This document shows positions 9,878 through 19,486 of a DNA stretch of 64,000 nucleotides, piece after piece. The DNA comes from JBBITI01 sp963735055. GTDB lineage: Bacteria; Chloroflexota; Dehalococcoidia; Dehalococcoidales; UBA2162. The stretch lies in the NCBI GenBank assembly GCA_963735055.1, contig CAVTJN010000022.1, positions 27,745-91,744 on the forward strand, written 5' to 3'. The first letter of the stretch is position 1, and every line of letters starts with the position of its first letter. The notes below the pieces were generated by a model, which searched no databases, was not told the origin of the DNA, and saw nothing but the letters and a program-made list of their open reading frames with translations. Position numbers and translations under genes: made by a program.

Positions 9878-9974
9878 CGCGGTCGCTGGCGTCACACGGT
9901 CCGGGCGGCGCGACCGCGATATCGCTTCAACGCATCAGTGACGTCACCGGTTTTCCGGTGGACTACCTGATGCG
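9878..9974 (+). repeat. Palindrome-rich leader: two hairpins and two perfect palindromes
   Basis: First inverted repeat: arms CGCGGTCGC (9878-9886) and GCGACCGCG (9910-9918). This is followed by the perfect 10-base palindrome GCGATATCGC (9916-9925). Second, nested repeat: outer arms CGCATCAG (9931-9938) and CTGATGCG (9967-9974), a symmetric 6/6 unpaired region, and inner arms CACCGG/CCGGTG (9945-9960) around TTTT. The perfect palindrome TGACGTCA (9939-9946) lies within it. All lie downstream of the extended -10 and upstream of the first small ORF. It could be a structured leader RNA, an operator array or a recombinase/accessory-protein site; the sequence alone does not decide. Confidence 0.7.
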
Positions 9975-10038
9975 GGTGGTGAGATCCTGGTAGAAGCCGG
10001 GTTGCGGCACAGGGAAACAGTCCAACTAGGAGGCAAGA

Positions 10039-10203
10039 GTGTCAACGACAACCGAGGTAAAGCAAAGGTACTGGACAGAACTGGCCGACGTGGCCGGAGC
10101 GCTGGCGGCGAATCTGGGCAAGATACTGCGGCACCCCGGGCAGCTGTCCGGTAATGCAGTTGACGGCGGGCAGTTCTGGAGCGGCGAATTCCGGTCACCG
10201 TGA
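10039..10203 (+). CDS. Small hypothetical protein (54 aa), GTG start
   Basis: GTG at 10039 follows an AGGAGG site by about 7 bases. The product, beginning MSTTTEVKQRYWTELADVAG, is mildly amphipathic and ends with a TGA that overlaps the next ATG (ATGA), so it is probably translated with its neighbour. Its position between the structured leader and the recombinase suits an excisionase or regulator, but no HTH is evident. Function unknown. Confidence 0.5.
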   Translation: MSTTTEVKQRYWTELADVAGALAANLGKILRHPGQLSGNAVDGGQFWSGEFRSP

Positions 10204-10500
10204 ATGAGGCGGCGCCAGTAAGAGATGACCCGTCCCGGCTGGAGCCGGTTGACCCCTATCTGGCAGCGAACCTCCTGGTCAACCTGGCGGCCGAGTTCCC
10301 CGTATTCAGCGCTATCGGCGACTGGCGGGAGTTGACCAAAGGCGACATCACGCCGGAAATAGTGAGAGTGTTGAACATGGTGACTCACCGAAGGAAGTTC
10401 CTGGGGAACTGCGAGGTATCGCTCTCGTGGCAACGGGTCGTCGACACCGACACTACGGCGGCGGCGGTCAACGCCTTCCTCTCTCCTGTATCAGGGAGCG

Positions 10501-11440
<940 letters not shown>

Positions 11441-11449
11441 GTAAGGGTT

Positions 11450-11478
11450 ATTCTATCCAAGGCGAGCGTGGTTGTCAA
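11450..11478 (-). promoter_or_regulatory. Strong promoter of tRNA-Phe
   Basis: On the minus strand: -35 TTGACA (11473-11478), 17-base spacer, -10 TAGAAT (11450-11455), placed about 10 bases before the 5' end of the tRNA. Near-consensus, as expected for a stable-RNA gene. Confidence 0.85.
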
Positions 11479-11581
11479 ACCTCGGCGGCCTTTGGCCACA
11501 TCCCCACCAACAGCAGGGCAGGCGGTGGACTGGCCGACGGAGTTGTAGTAAGCTATCCCCAGAAAACCGCAGAGGTGACGT

Positions 11582-11968
11582 ATGCAGCAGCCAAAGCCGC
11601 AAACCTGGAAACCGATGGTGGCCGGGATCCTGGACATCACGGTGGGCACCATCGACTTGCTCGGCGCAATGGCGCTGATCATCGCGATCTCCGTTGTTGG
11701 CACGCCGGGCCTGATTCCCGAGCAGGATTTCTATCCGTTGGCGGTGTCATCCGTGAACGCCATACTGGGCACCATCACCATCTACCTGGGAATCGCCGGT
11801 ATACTGGCCATCGTCGGCGGTGTTTTTGCCCTGCAGCGGAAGGCCTGGGGGCTGGCGCTCGCGGGTTCGATCGCGGCGACCATGACCGCCAGCGTCCTCG
11901 GCATCCTTGCTATCGTATTCCTGGCGACGTCAAAGGACGAGTTCGGCCGGCCGCTACCACTGCCTTAG
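11582..11968 (+). CDS. Small four-helix membrane protein, function unknown
   Basis: 128 residues with about four hydrophobic helices (roughly 13-40, 55-80, 80-100 and 100-120). The N-terminal stretch runs MQQPKPQTWKP then a Gly-rich first helix. The layout is like DUF4064-type or other small inner-membrane proteins, but I cannot name a family. The stop lies 15 bases inside the 3' end of the convergent VOC gene. It starts 140 bases from tRNA-Phe, outside the island. Confidence 0.65.
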   Translation: MQQPKPQTWKPMVAGILDITVGTIDLLGAMALIIAISVVGTPGLIPEQDFYPLAVSSVNAILGTITIYLGIAGILAIVGGVFALQRKAWGLALAGSIAATMTASVLGILAIVFLATSKDEFGRPLPLP

Positions 11969-12331
11969 CTCGATGGTTATTCCGCTGGGGTCTTTGATCT
12001 CGGCCCGCTTTGACTTGCCCATGGTGGTCGGGCCACGAGTGATGGCGACCCCCTTACTCTTGAGGTATTCAACCGCCTTGTCCATGTCCTCGACCTCGAT
12101 GGCAAGCATGCGGTACCCGACGTGAGGCGGCTCCGGTAGCGCTGCCGGACTGGTGAAGGCCAGCAACTCGATCATGGTGTCATTCAGTGTCAGATAGGAT
12201 ATCTCGCTCAGCGCCGGCATGTTCATCTTGTTCCGCTCCTTGACCTTGAAGCCAAGGATTTCGGTGTAGAAAGATATCGTCTGCTCGATATCCTTCGGGA
12301 TGATCTCAACATGGTCAATCCGCTTGAACAC
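11954..12331 (-). CDS. VOC (glyoxalase/bleomycin-resistance fold) family protein
   Basis: Start chosen at the GTG at 12331, preceded by GAGGGAGGGAACGCA. This gives about 125 residues, one VOC unit pair. The motif order is typical: IDHVEIIPKDIEQTISFYTEILGF at the N-terminus, a central strand with MIELLAF, VEDMDKAVEYLKSKG, then DPSGITIELRQW. Metal-ligand candidates are the His of DHVEI, the Glu of IELL and the Glu of ITIEL. Substrate cannot be told: the family includes methylmalonyl-CoA epimerases and lyases. It converges with the small membrane protein and shares 15 bases with it. Confidence 0.8.
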   Translation of the reverse strand: MFKRIDHVEIIPKDIEQTISFYTEILGFKVKERNKMNMPALSEISYLTLNDTMIELLAFTSPAALPEPPHVGYRMLAIEVEDMDKAVEYLKSKGVAITRGPTTMGKSKRAEIKDPSGITIELRQW

Positions 12332-12423
12332 TGCGTTCCCTCCCTCAGTGTGCTCCAAGGCCATTCTAGCTCGGGCTGGTCAGCGGCTCAAATCGCCTGG
12401 TTTAAGGGACGCGCGCCAACCGG

Positions 12424-12813
12424 CTACCTTCTCCGTTCGGCGAACTGGTGGGCTTCGTTAAGCTCCCGCGGAATATGCTTAAAGACACACCCGTCGAATC
12501 TCGTTTGTAGTTGCTTCACCGCCACGTAGAGGGGACGGATGCCCGTGGCCTTCACTTTGTACTGGCCGTTGACCTGCCGGACGAGCAACTCAGAGTCCGA
12601 CCGCACTTCGGCACGCCGGGCTCCCAGTTCAAGAGCGGATGACAGGGCGGCGACTACAGCCCGATACTCCGCCTCATTGTTGGTTGCCCGACCGATGGAC
12701 CGCGAAATACTGCTGATAACATGACCGGCCTCGTCCTTGATAACGGCGCCGATCGAGGCCGGACCGGGGTTCGGAGCCGCGCCGCCATCTGTGTAGATTA
12801 TCGCTTTCAGCAT
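12424..12813 (-). CDS. RNase HI-like protein, C-terminus atypical
   Basis: 129 residues of the RNase HI/RVT_3 fold. Three acidic active-site residues are visible: Asp in YTDGG, Glu in NNEAEY and Asp in RSDSELL. The usual fourth position (N-x-x-A-D) is replaced: the end reads NEAHQFAERRR and stops, so the last carboxylate is a His or is lost to a frameshift in the final 30 bases. Expected role is cleavage of RNA in RNA-DNA hybrids. It follows the zinc-ribbon gene on the same strand (79-base gap), a pairing I recall from other bacteria. Confidence 0.8.
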   Translation of the reverse strand: MLKAIIYTDGGAAPNPGPASIGAVIKDEAGHVISSISRSIGRATNNEAEYRAVVAALSSALELGARRAEVRSDSELLVRQVNGQYKVKATGIRPLYVAVKQLQTRFDGCVFKHIPRELNEAHQFAERRR

Positions 12814-12892
12814 GAAATCCTTCCGATAGTGAAAAGCTCCTTGTGGCTGAGGTCTACAGTCCGGGCCGCTTTTCAGGGTGGCGGTTCCAGGC

Positions 12893-13588
12893 TCAAGGAA
12901 GGTACAGAATCCGCCCGCAACTGCTGCACTGGACCAGAGACCCGCCCCGGGCGCGCTGCAATTCCGAGGAGGGTAAAGAGATCCGGCACCCGCGGCATAT
13001 ACCCTGCTCTACCCGGGCCACGGCGGACCCTTTTTGCCGCCGCAGCGACCGATACGTTTGCAATGCTTGGGTGTCGATGCCGCGCGCCAGTTCCTGTTGC
13101 TTGTCGGCCAGGCCGGCCAAAGCTTTCCTTTCGCTCTCGATGTTCCGGTTCAGATCGACCTGGCGCGAGGCCCATTCCGCTTCGACACTTTGCAGCTCCG
13201 CCTTCAGTCGCGAGACGCTGGCGCGGCCGGACTCGATCTGTTCCATCATGGCCAGGGATCGGTCCTCCAACTGAGTGCGCCGCGCTTTCAGGGCAGACAC
13301 TTCCTGCTGCAGGCTCGATAGTTCCTTGGGGACCCGTATCCGTCCGCTGTACAGGTCCTTCTCGAAATTGCCCTGTTTCCCGCTAATGTCCTCGATTTCC
13401 CATTCCAGCGAGCGCTGTTCGGCCGTAACGACGTCCAGCCGCTGCTGCTCTTCGGCCAAACCGCTCCGGACGCGGCGCAGGCCTTCACTTTCGCCAAGCT
13501 CGGCGGTCATCTGCCTGACGGCCTTCTCCCTGGCTTCGGTCTGGAGGTCCACCTCTTGAAGCTCGAACAACTGCCGCGCGACACTCAT
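12893..13588 (-). CDS. Coiled-coil protein with C4-type zinc ribbon (zf-RING_7 family)
   Basis: 231 residues. About 1-180 is one long coiled coil (heptads of L/E/Q/R such as LSSLQQEVSALKARRTQLE). About 190-225 is a four-Cys zinc ribbon, CRGC and CSSC. Length and order match the zf-RING_7/YbgI-neighbour family, proposed to act in nucleic-acid processing. It has its own near-consensus promoter at 13601-13629, divergent from guaA. Confidence 0.85.
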   Translation of the reverse strand: MSVARQLFELQEVDLQTEAREKAVRQMTAELGESEGLRRVRSGLAEEQQRLDVVTAEQRSLEWEIEDISGKQGNFEKDLYSGRIRVPKELSSLQQEVSALKARRTQLEDRSLAMMEQIESGRASVSRLKAELQSVEAEWASRQVDLNRNIESERKALAGLADKQQELARGIDTQALQTYRSLRRQKGSAVARVEQGICRGCRISLPSSELQRARGGSLVQCSSCGRILYLP

Positions 13589-13600
13589 TTTTGCTCCTGT

Positions 13601-13629
13601 ATTCTATACCAACAGACTGGGCATGGCAA
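13601..13629 (-). promoter_or_regulatory. Promoter of the zinc-ribbon/RNase HI pair
   Basis: Minus strand: -35 TTGCCA (13624-13629), 17-base spacer, -10 TAGAAT (13601-13606); the start codon is only 12 bases beyond the -10, so the leader is very short. Confidence 0.65.
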
Positions 13630-13641
13630 CGGCGCACGTCA

Positions 13642-13670
13642 TTGGTTTCGTCTCAGGCTGATGGTATAAT
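13642..13670 (+). promoter_or_regulatory. Promoter of guaA
   Basis: Plus strand: -35 TTGGTT (13642-13647), 17-base spacer ending in TGG, perfect -10 TATAAT (13665-13670). It faces away from the zinc-ribbon promoter, and the two overlap back to back in the same 70 bases. Confidence 0.75.
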
Positions 13671-13704
13671 GAACGGATAAAAGCGCAGGAGGTCCGCTCA
13701 GGCA

Positions 13705-15411
13705 ATGACTGAACTGGAGCCGGGCAAGGACGAGGGCCGGCTGACAGGACCTCCCCGCCAAGCGCGACACGTGTCCGCCAGTGGCGATGTCGAAGTCGCC
13801 GGCTACCTCAAGGAGGCAGAGCTGAAGCACGGGGCGGTACCAGTCCCGCTTCAGGAAACAGCGGCCGGCGGCGAGCGCGAATCCATCATCCTTATCGACT
13901 TTGGCTCCCAGTACAGTCTGCTCATTGCCCGCCGCGTCCGCGAGTGCAGCGTCTACTGTGAGATCGTGGGCCACGAAACTCCCTGGGAGAAAGTTGCCCC
14001 GCTGAACCCCCGAGGCATCATTCTGTCCGGGGGCCCCGCCAGCGTCTACAGTCCGGGGGCGCCCATGGCCCCGTCCTGGGTCTACGAAAGCGGCCTTCCC
14101 ATACTGGGCATCTGTTACGGCATGCAGCTCCTCACACAACAACTGGGCGGGCGGGTCGCCCCGGGGACGAAGCAGGAGTACGGGCACGCCCGGCTCCATC
14201 TCGACCAGACCGACTCCCCTCTTTTCGCCGGTGTGGGAAATGAGCTGACGGTCTGGATGAGTCACGGCGACCGTATCGAGGCGATGCCGGCCGGATTCAT
14301 TTCCCTGGCCCACACCGAGAATTCCCCGGTGGCCGTCATCGGTGACGGGAACGGCATATTCGGACTCCAGTTCCATCCCGAGGTGATACATACCCCCGAC
14401 GGGAAGGCCATCCTCCGGAATTTCGCCTACCGGGTATGCAAGTGCCAGGGGAACTGGACGCCAGGCAACTTCATCAACGACAGTATCGACCGAATACGCA
14501 CTCAGGTGGGCACTGGCAAGGTCATCAGCGCCATTTCAGGCGGGGTGGATTCGGCGGTCGTTTCAGCCCTCATCCACAAGGCGATCGGCGACCAGCTCAC
14601 CTGTATTTTCGTGGACAACGGCCTTTTGCGCCGGGAAGAGGTCGATCGGGTGTTCGGCTTCTTGAGCCGCAATATGGGCATGCCGATACGGCATGCCGAC
14701 GCCGCGTCGAGGTTCTTGAGGAGACTGAAGGGGGTGGTCGATCCGGAGACCAAACGGAAAGTCATCGGCGAGGAGTTCATAAGGGTTTTTGAAGAGCAAG
14801 CCAATAGTATCGGCCGGGTAGACTTCCTGGCTCAAGGCACGCTCTATCCGGACGTGATCGAAAGTGCCTCCTCGGGCATCAAGGCAGCGGCCAAGATAAA
14901 ATCACACCACAACGTGGGCGGGTTGCCTTCAGAGATGGCACTCAAACTAGTCGAACCCGTCAGATACCTGTTCAAGGACGAGGTGCGGCGGGTGGGGATA
15001 GAGCTTGGTCTGCCCGAGGACATGGTCTGGCGACAGCCGTTCCCGGGTCCCGGGCTGGCGGTCAGGATCATCGGCGAGGTCACCTGGGAGAAGCTCGAAC
15101 TCCTTCGCTCAGCCGACGCGGTGGTGATGGATGAGATTGAGAAGGCCGGGCTTTACCGGCAACTCTGGCAGAGCTTCGCCGTGCTCACCGACGTCCACAG
15201 CGTGGGCGTGATGGGCGACTATCGCACCTACGGCTATATGGTCGCGGTGCGCGCCGTCACCAGCGAAGATGCCATGACGGCCGATTGGGCCCGTATACCG
15301 TTCGAAGTCCTGGCCCGAATTTCGAACCGGATCGTCAACGAGGTCCCGGGCGTCAACCGGGTGGTTTACGATATTACGTCCAAACCACCGTCAACAATCG
15401 AGTGGGAGTAG
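13705..15411 (+). CDS. guaA: GMP synthase (glutamine-hydrolysing), with N-terminal extension
   Basis: Converts XMP to GMP with glutamine and ATP, the last step of guanine nucleotide synthesis. Class I amidotransferase domain at about 60-245: oxyanion segment ILSGGPASVY, nucleophile Cys in GICYGMQ, His/Glu in FHPEV. The ATP pyrophosphatase domain has the PP-loop SGGVDS at about 280, and the C-terminal dimerisation domain ends in KPPSTIEWE, the family's conserved ending. 568 residues against the usual ~515: the first 58 residues before SIILIDFGSQYS are extra. The start is supported by AGGAGG at 13687-13692 and by the promoter position. Heads the purine cluster with purD, purE and purB. Confidence 0.96.
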   Translation: MTELEPGKDEGRLTGPPRQARHVSASGDVEVAGYLKEAELKHGAVPVPLQETAAGGERESIILIDFGSQYSLLIARRVRECSVYCEIVGHETPWEKVAPLNPRGIILSGGPASVYSPGAPMAPSWVYESGLPILGICYGMQLLTQQLGGRVAPGTKQEYGHARLHLDQTDSPLFAGVGNELTVWMSHGDRIEAMPAGFISLAHTENSPVAVIGDGNGIFGLQFHPEVIHTPDGKAILRNFAYRVCKCQGNWTPGNFINDSIDRIRTQVGTGKVISAISGGVDSAVVSALIHKAIGDQLTCIFVDNGLLRREEVDRVFGFLSRNMGMPIRHADAASRFLRRLKGVVDPETKRKVIGEEFIRVFEEQANSIGRVDFLAQGTLYPDVIESASSGIKAAAKIKSHHNVGGLPSEMALKLVEPVRYLFKDEVRRVGIELGLPEDMVWRQPFPGPGLAVRIIGEVTWEKLELLRSADAVVMDEIEKAGLYRQLWQSFAVLTDVHSVGVMGDYRTYGYMVAVRAVTSEDAMTADWARIPFEVLARISNRIVNEVPGVNRVVYDITSKPPSTIEWE

Positions 15412-15508
15412 CGGCCATATCGGGCGTACCGCTGGCCCAACCCCGGATGTCCGGGAGTTCGCAGTCTCGATAGAACATGCCGGCCAGCCCTGAATTGGAG
15501 GACAGCCT

Positions 15509-16777
15509 TTGAAAGTACTGGTCGTTGGCAGCGGCGCTCGAGAACACACACTGGTCTGGAAGCTGGCCCAGAGCAAGCGGGTCCAGGAGATCTACGTCGC
15601 CCCGGGCAACGCCGGTACGGCGGCAATCGGCATCAACCTGAGCATACCGGTGATGGATTTCGAGGCGATGGGGAAGGCAGTCACTGAAAAACGCATTGAC
15701 CTCGTCGTCGTCGGCCCCGACGACCCCCTCGGCGCCGGAATCGTCGACCACTTCCAGAAAGCGGGCATCCCCGCCTTCGGCCCCAACCGGAAGGCAGCCC
15801 AACTGGAATCCAGCAAGGTATTCGCCAAGGACCTGATGCACAAGTACGGTATTCCCTGCGCCCGGAGCGTCAGTTTCAGCGATTTCGCGGCGGCCCGGGA
15901 ATACGTAACGACAAAGCGGACGCCGGTGTGGATCAAGACCGACGGGCTGGCCGCGGGAAAAGGGGCGGTCTTTGCCGACACCGTCCCCCGGGCAGTTGAG
16001 ATACTATCTTCGATGATGGAGGCCAGGATATTCGGGGCTTCCGGAGAGAAAGTGGTGGTCGAAGATGTACTGGTGGGCCGGGAAATGAGCGCCTTCATCA
16101 TCACGGACGGCCGGGCAATCGCCCCGGTAGTGCCGGCCTGCGACTACAAACGGGTATTCGACGGAAACCGGGGGCCGAACACCGGGGGCATGGGCAGCTA
16201 TTCACCACCCTCCTTTGTCACGCCGGCCCTGGAGAAGCGGGTTATGTCGGTGGTCATGGAGCCGGTGGTAAGAGCCATGGAACAGGAAGGGCGGCGGTAC
16301 CAGGGAGTGATCTACGGCGGGCTGATGATCGATAACGGCGAACCGAGTGTCATCGAGTTCAACTCGAGATTCGGTGACCCGGAATGCCAGGTCATCTTGC
16401 CGCGGCTCCATTCCGACCTCATCGACCTTGTCCTCGGAACGGTGCACGGCACTCTGAAGTCGACGGTGCCGACGTGGTCCGATGAAGCCTGCGTCGGGGT
16501 GGCGCTGGCCTCGGGAGGGTATCCCGAGAAGTACGACACGGGATTCCCGATCAGCGGCTTGGGGGACGTTGACAAAGACATCCTCGTCTTTCACGCCGGG
16601 ACCAGGGCAGGCGCCGGGGCGGGGGAGATCCTGACCAATGGGGGCCGCGTCCTCACTGTGGTGGCGCGAGCGAAGACGCTCAAAGAGGCCCGGGAAAGGG
16701 TTTATGACAATGTCCCCAGGATTCATTTCAACGGGTGCCATTACCGGACGGACATCGCACTGGTCAAAGACGAATAG
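15509..16777 (+). CDS. purD: Phosphoribosylamine-glycine ligase
   Basis: Second step of IMP synthesis: phosphoribosylamine + glycine + ATP gives GAR. 422 residues, normal length. The N-terminal domain begins MKVLVVGSGAREHTL; ATP-grasp core follows, with VWIKTDGLAAGKGA and the metal-site block PSVIEFNSRFGDPECQ; the C-terminal domain ends with HYRTDIAL. TTG start after GGAGGACAGCC. It lies 97 bases after guaA and 160 before purE, all on one strand. Confidence 0.95.
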   Translation: MKVLVVGSGAREHTLVWKLAQSKRVQEIYVAPGNAGTAAIGINLSIPVMDFEAMGKAVTEKRIDLVVVGPDDPLGAGIVDHFQKAGIPAFGPNRKAAQLESSKVFAKDLMHKYGIPCARSVSFSDFAAAREYVTTKRTPVWIKTDGLAAGKGAVFADTVPRAVEILSSMMEARIFGASGEKVVVEDVLVGREMSAFIITDGRAIAPVVPACDYKRVFDGNRGPNTGGMGSYSPPSFVTPALEKRVMSVVMEPVVRAMEQEGRRYQGVIYGGLMIDNGEPSVIEFNSRFGDPECQVILPRLHSDLIDLVLGTVHGTLKSTVPTWSDEACVGVALASGGYPEKYDTGFPISGLGDVDKDILVFHAGTRAGAGAGEILTNGGRVLTVVARAKTLKEARERVYDNVPRIHFNGCHYRTDIALVKDE

Positions 16778-16937
16778 CCAGTCGCCCCGGATTGGCCGAA
16801 TCGTGCAAGAAGCTGTCACTAACGACCCATTGCTGGTAAAATGGCAGTGTGCGCGTGAGCATCGGTAGCCACGTTCAAGGAAGGTCACCTCGCCCCGGCG
16901 ACAGCAGCGGCCGGACTCGCGGTGAAGAGGTAGGAAG

Positions 16938-17402
16938 ATGGCACTAGTCGGTGTAGTCATGGGCTCCAAGTCCGATGCCGAAGCGGTCCAGCCTGGTTTG
17001 GCTGTGCTCAAAGAGCTTGGCATTGAGTACGAAGTCAACGTTATATCGGCCCACCGCACCCCGGACAAGGCGAGGGACTACGGGATGTCGGCCCGCACCC
17101 GGGGTCTTGAGGTCATCATTGCCGCCGCCGGCGGGGCCGCGCATCTGCCCGGCGTGCTGGCGAGCTGGACAACCCTGCCGGTCATCGGCGTGCCATTGCC
17201 CGGCACCGATCTCAATGGAGTTGACGCCCTCTACGCCATGGTACAAATGCCGGCGGGAATTCCGGTGGCCACGGTAGCGATCGGCGCGGCCGGCGTGAGG
17301 AACGCCGCCTATTTGTCGGCCGAGATCCTCGGGCTGCGCCATGAGCCCATACGTCAAGCCTACGACAAGTACCGGGCAAGCCTTCGAGGAGAGAGCAAAT
17401 GA
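16938..17402 (+). CDS. purE: N5-carboxyaminoimidazole ribonucleotide mutase
   Basis: 154 residues. The class I PurE signature is present: GSKSDAE near the N-terminus, then SAHRTPDKARDY with the catalytic His, then AAAGGAAHLPG and PVIGVPLPG. It converts N5-CAIR to CAIR. No purK is in the window. The stop overlaps the purB start (ATGA), indicating coupled translation. The SD is AGGAAG at 16931-16936. Confidence 0.95.
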   Translation: MALVGVVMGSKSDAEAVQPGLAVLKELGIEYEVNVISAHRTPDKARDYGMSARTRGLEVIIAAAGGAAHLPGVLASWTTLPVIGVPLPGTDLNGVDALYAMVQMPAGIPVATVAIGAAGVRNAAYLSAEILGLRHEPIRQAYDKYRASLRGESK

Positions 17403-18694
17403 TCGAGCGTTACTCCCGCCCGCGCATGAAGCGGGTGTGGTCCGACGAGAACAAATTCGATAAGTGGCTGCAGGTCGAGATCGCGGCCTGTGAGGCATGG
17501 GCGGACCTTGGTGTCGTGCCCCAATCTGCCATGCCGGCCATTCGCAAAGCCCGCGTCGACCTGAAGCGGATGAACGAGATCCTCAAAGAGACTCACCACG
17601 ACATGACCGCCTTCCTGAGGGCGGTGGCGGAGGGGTTGGGCGAGGAATCACGGTTCATGCACTTTGGAATGACTTCTTCAGACGTTATGGACACCGCGCT
17701 CAGCCTGCAGATGGTCGAGGCCGCGGACCTGCTTACCGAAGATATGCATGACCTCATCAAGGTGTTGTCTGATATGGCTGTCAAACACAAACTGACGCCG
17801 ATGATCGGACGAACGCACGGCGTGCATGCCGAGCCCATTTCCTTCGGCCTGAAGCTGGCCATCTGGGTCGAAGAGATGAAGCGCAACGTGAAACGCCTGG
17901 AGGATGCCCGCGGCGTGATCGCCGTCGGCAAGATCTCGGGGGCCGTGGGAACATATGCCACGCTGTCTCCCGAGCTCGAAGTGAAAGCCTGTGCCCGCCT
18001 CGGTCTTACCCCGGCACCGGTGTCCAGTCAGGTCCTCCAGCGGGACCGGCACGCCCAGTTCATGATGACACTGGCCATCGCCGCCAGTTCGCTGGAGAAG
18101 TTCGCCACCGAAGTCCGCGGGCTGCAGCGCACCGAGACCCGCGAGATGGAAGAACCTTTTTCTGCAGGGCAGACCGGCTCGTCGGCCATGCCCCATAAGC
18201 GCAATCCGGAACTGTGCGAAAGAGTGTGCGGCCTTGCCCGCCTGGTGCGCGGCTACGCGGTGACCGCGATGGAGAACATCACCCTCTGGCACGAGCGTGA
18301 CATCAGCCATTCTTCGACCGAGCGGATTATTCTGCCCGACGGCTGCCTGGTGCTCGACTACTCGCTATCGGTGTTCACCTCGGTCATGAAGGGCCTGATC
18401 GTCTACCCCGGGAAGATGAAGGAGAATATCGAAATCACCCACGGGCTGGTGTTTTCCCAGCGCGTGATGCTGGCGCTAATCGATAAGGGCCTGAGCCGTC
18501 AGGCAGCGTACGAAACGGTCCAGCGTCATGCGATGAAGTCCTGGGCCAACGGTGAGGATTTCCTGGGCCTTCTCAAAGCTGACGGTGAAGTCACGTCGGT
18601 CTTGCCTGCCGCAGAACTCGCAAAGCTGTTTGACTATGGCTACTATCTGAGACACGTCGACGAGATTTTCCGGCGTCTCGGTTTGGATAGATAG
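17399..18694 (+). CDS. purB: Adenylosuccinate lyase
   Basis: 431 residues. Catalyses two fumarate-releasing steps, SAICAR to AICAR and adenylosuccinate to AMP. Superfamily motifs: GMTSSDVMDTA near 85, IGRTHGVHAEP near 140 with the catalytic His, and the mobile signature loop AGQTGSSAMPHKRNPE with the catalytic Ser near 260. Short PurB subgroup (about 430 residues), as in Bacillus and Thermotoga. Coupled to purE through ATGA. Confidence 0.96.
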   Translation: MIERYSRPRMKRVWSDENKFDKWLQVEIAACEAWADLGVVPQSAMPAIRKARVDLKRMNEILKETHHDMTAFLRAVAEGLGEESRFMHFGMTSSDVMDTALSLQMVEAADLLTEDMHDLIKVLSDMAVKHKLTPMIGRTHGVHAEPISFGLKLAIWVEEMKRNVKRLEDARGVIAVGKISGAVGTYATLSPELEVKACARLGLTPAPVSSQVLQRDRHAQFMMTLAIAASSLEKFATEVRGLQRTETREMEEPFSAGQTGSSAMPHKRNPELCERVCGLARLVRGYAVTAMENITLWHERDISHSSTERIILPDGCLVLDYSLSVFTSVMKGLIVYPGKMKENIEITHGLVFSQRVMLALIDKGLSRQAAYETVQRHAMKSWANGEDFLGLLKADGEVTSVLPAAELAKLFDYGYYLRHVDEIFRRLGLDR

Positions 18695-18729
18695 AGACGC
18701 AGGCAGCCCGGTTTTCCGGAAGTGGCGCG

Positions 18730-19482
18730 ATGCAGTTGTTTCTTCGCAACGAAGGCATAATCAAGGAAAACATTGTTCAGGTCGTTCCGGGCTTCTACCA
18801 GATGACCTTTCACGCGTCCAACGTATTCGTGATTGATGAGGAAAGTATGACGCTCATCGACACCGGGTTCCCGGCCACAGTGCCCCGGATCGTCGAGTTC
18901 GTCACAAGCCTGCACCGCAAGCCGGGGGATATCAAACTCATTGTGCTCACGCACTGTCACCCGGACCACGCCGGCGGGCTGCGGGAGCTTAAGAGGCTGA
19001 CGGGCGCGCGCGTCGCCTGCCACCGGGCCGACATCAGTGGCGCCGGCGGGCCGCTCCCCTATCCGCGGGCAGTGCAGAAGACGCTGGAGCTTCGTCCCCT
19101 GGCAGGGCTGCGCTCCCGGCTGGGAATTACGGCATCGGAGATCGATATGCAGCTCGGCGGCGGGGAGACACTCGAACCACTCGGGGGTTTGAAAGTGATT
19201 CACACCCCGGGGCACACCCCGGGTAGCATCTGCTTGCTCTCCCCGAAGCACCGGCTGCTGATCGCCGGCGATACCCTGGTGAGACACGGGAATACCATCG
19301 TCGCGGCAAGGAAGCCGGTGAGCGTCGACGCTGCTCAGGCGAGTCAATCGGTGAAGATCCTGGCGGACGAAGACTTCAACACGGTTTGCTTCGGCCACCA
19401 TCTGCCAATTGCCGAAAATGCCAAAGACAGGCTGCGCGATCTGATCGCCAGTCTTGGCAGAGTCAAGAGCAACCGGGAATAA
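18730..19482 (+). CDS. MBL-fold metallo-hydrolase
   Basis: 250 residues. The metallo-beta-lactamase zinc motif reads THCHPDHAGG near residue 78; further ligands are the His of HTPGHTPGSI, the Asp of IAGDTLV and the His of CFGHHLP. The closest style is the glyoxalase II/YflN-like hydrolases. It sits 35 bases after purB and 4 bases before the rsmD start, in the same run. Substrate unknown. Confidence 0.9.
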   Translation: MQLFLRNEGIIKENIVQVVPGFYQMTFHASNVFVIDEESMTLIDTGFPATVPRIVEFVTSLHRKPGDIKLIVLTHCHPDHAGGLRELKRLTGARVACHRADISGAGGPLPYPRAVQKTLELRPLAGLRSRLGITASEIDMQLGGGETLEPLGGLKVIHTPGHTPGSICLLSPKHRLLIAGDTLVRHGNTIVAARKPVSVDAAQASQSVKILADEDFNTVCFGHHLPIAENAKDRLRDLIASLGRVKSNRE

Positions 19483-19486
19483 CGAG

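Noticed and set aside
9931..9974. Integron attC site
   Set aside because: Has a bulged hairpin, but no GTTRRRY core site and no integron integrase or cassettes nearby.
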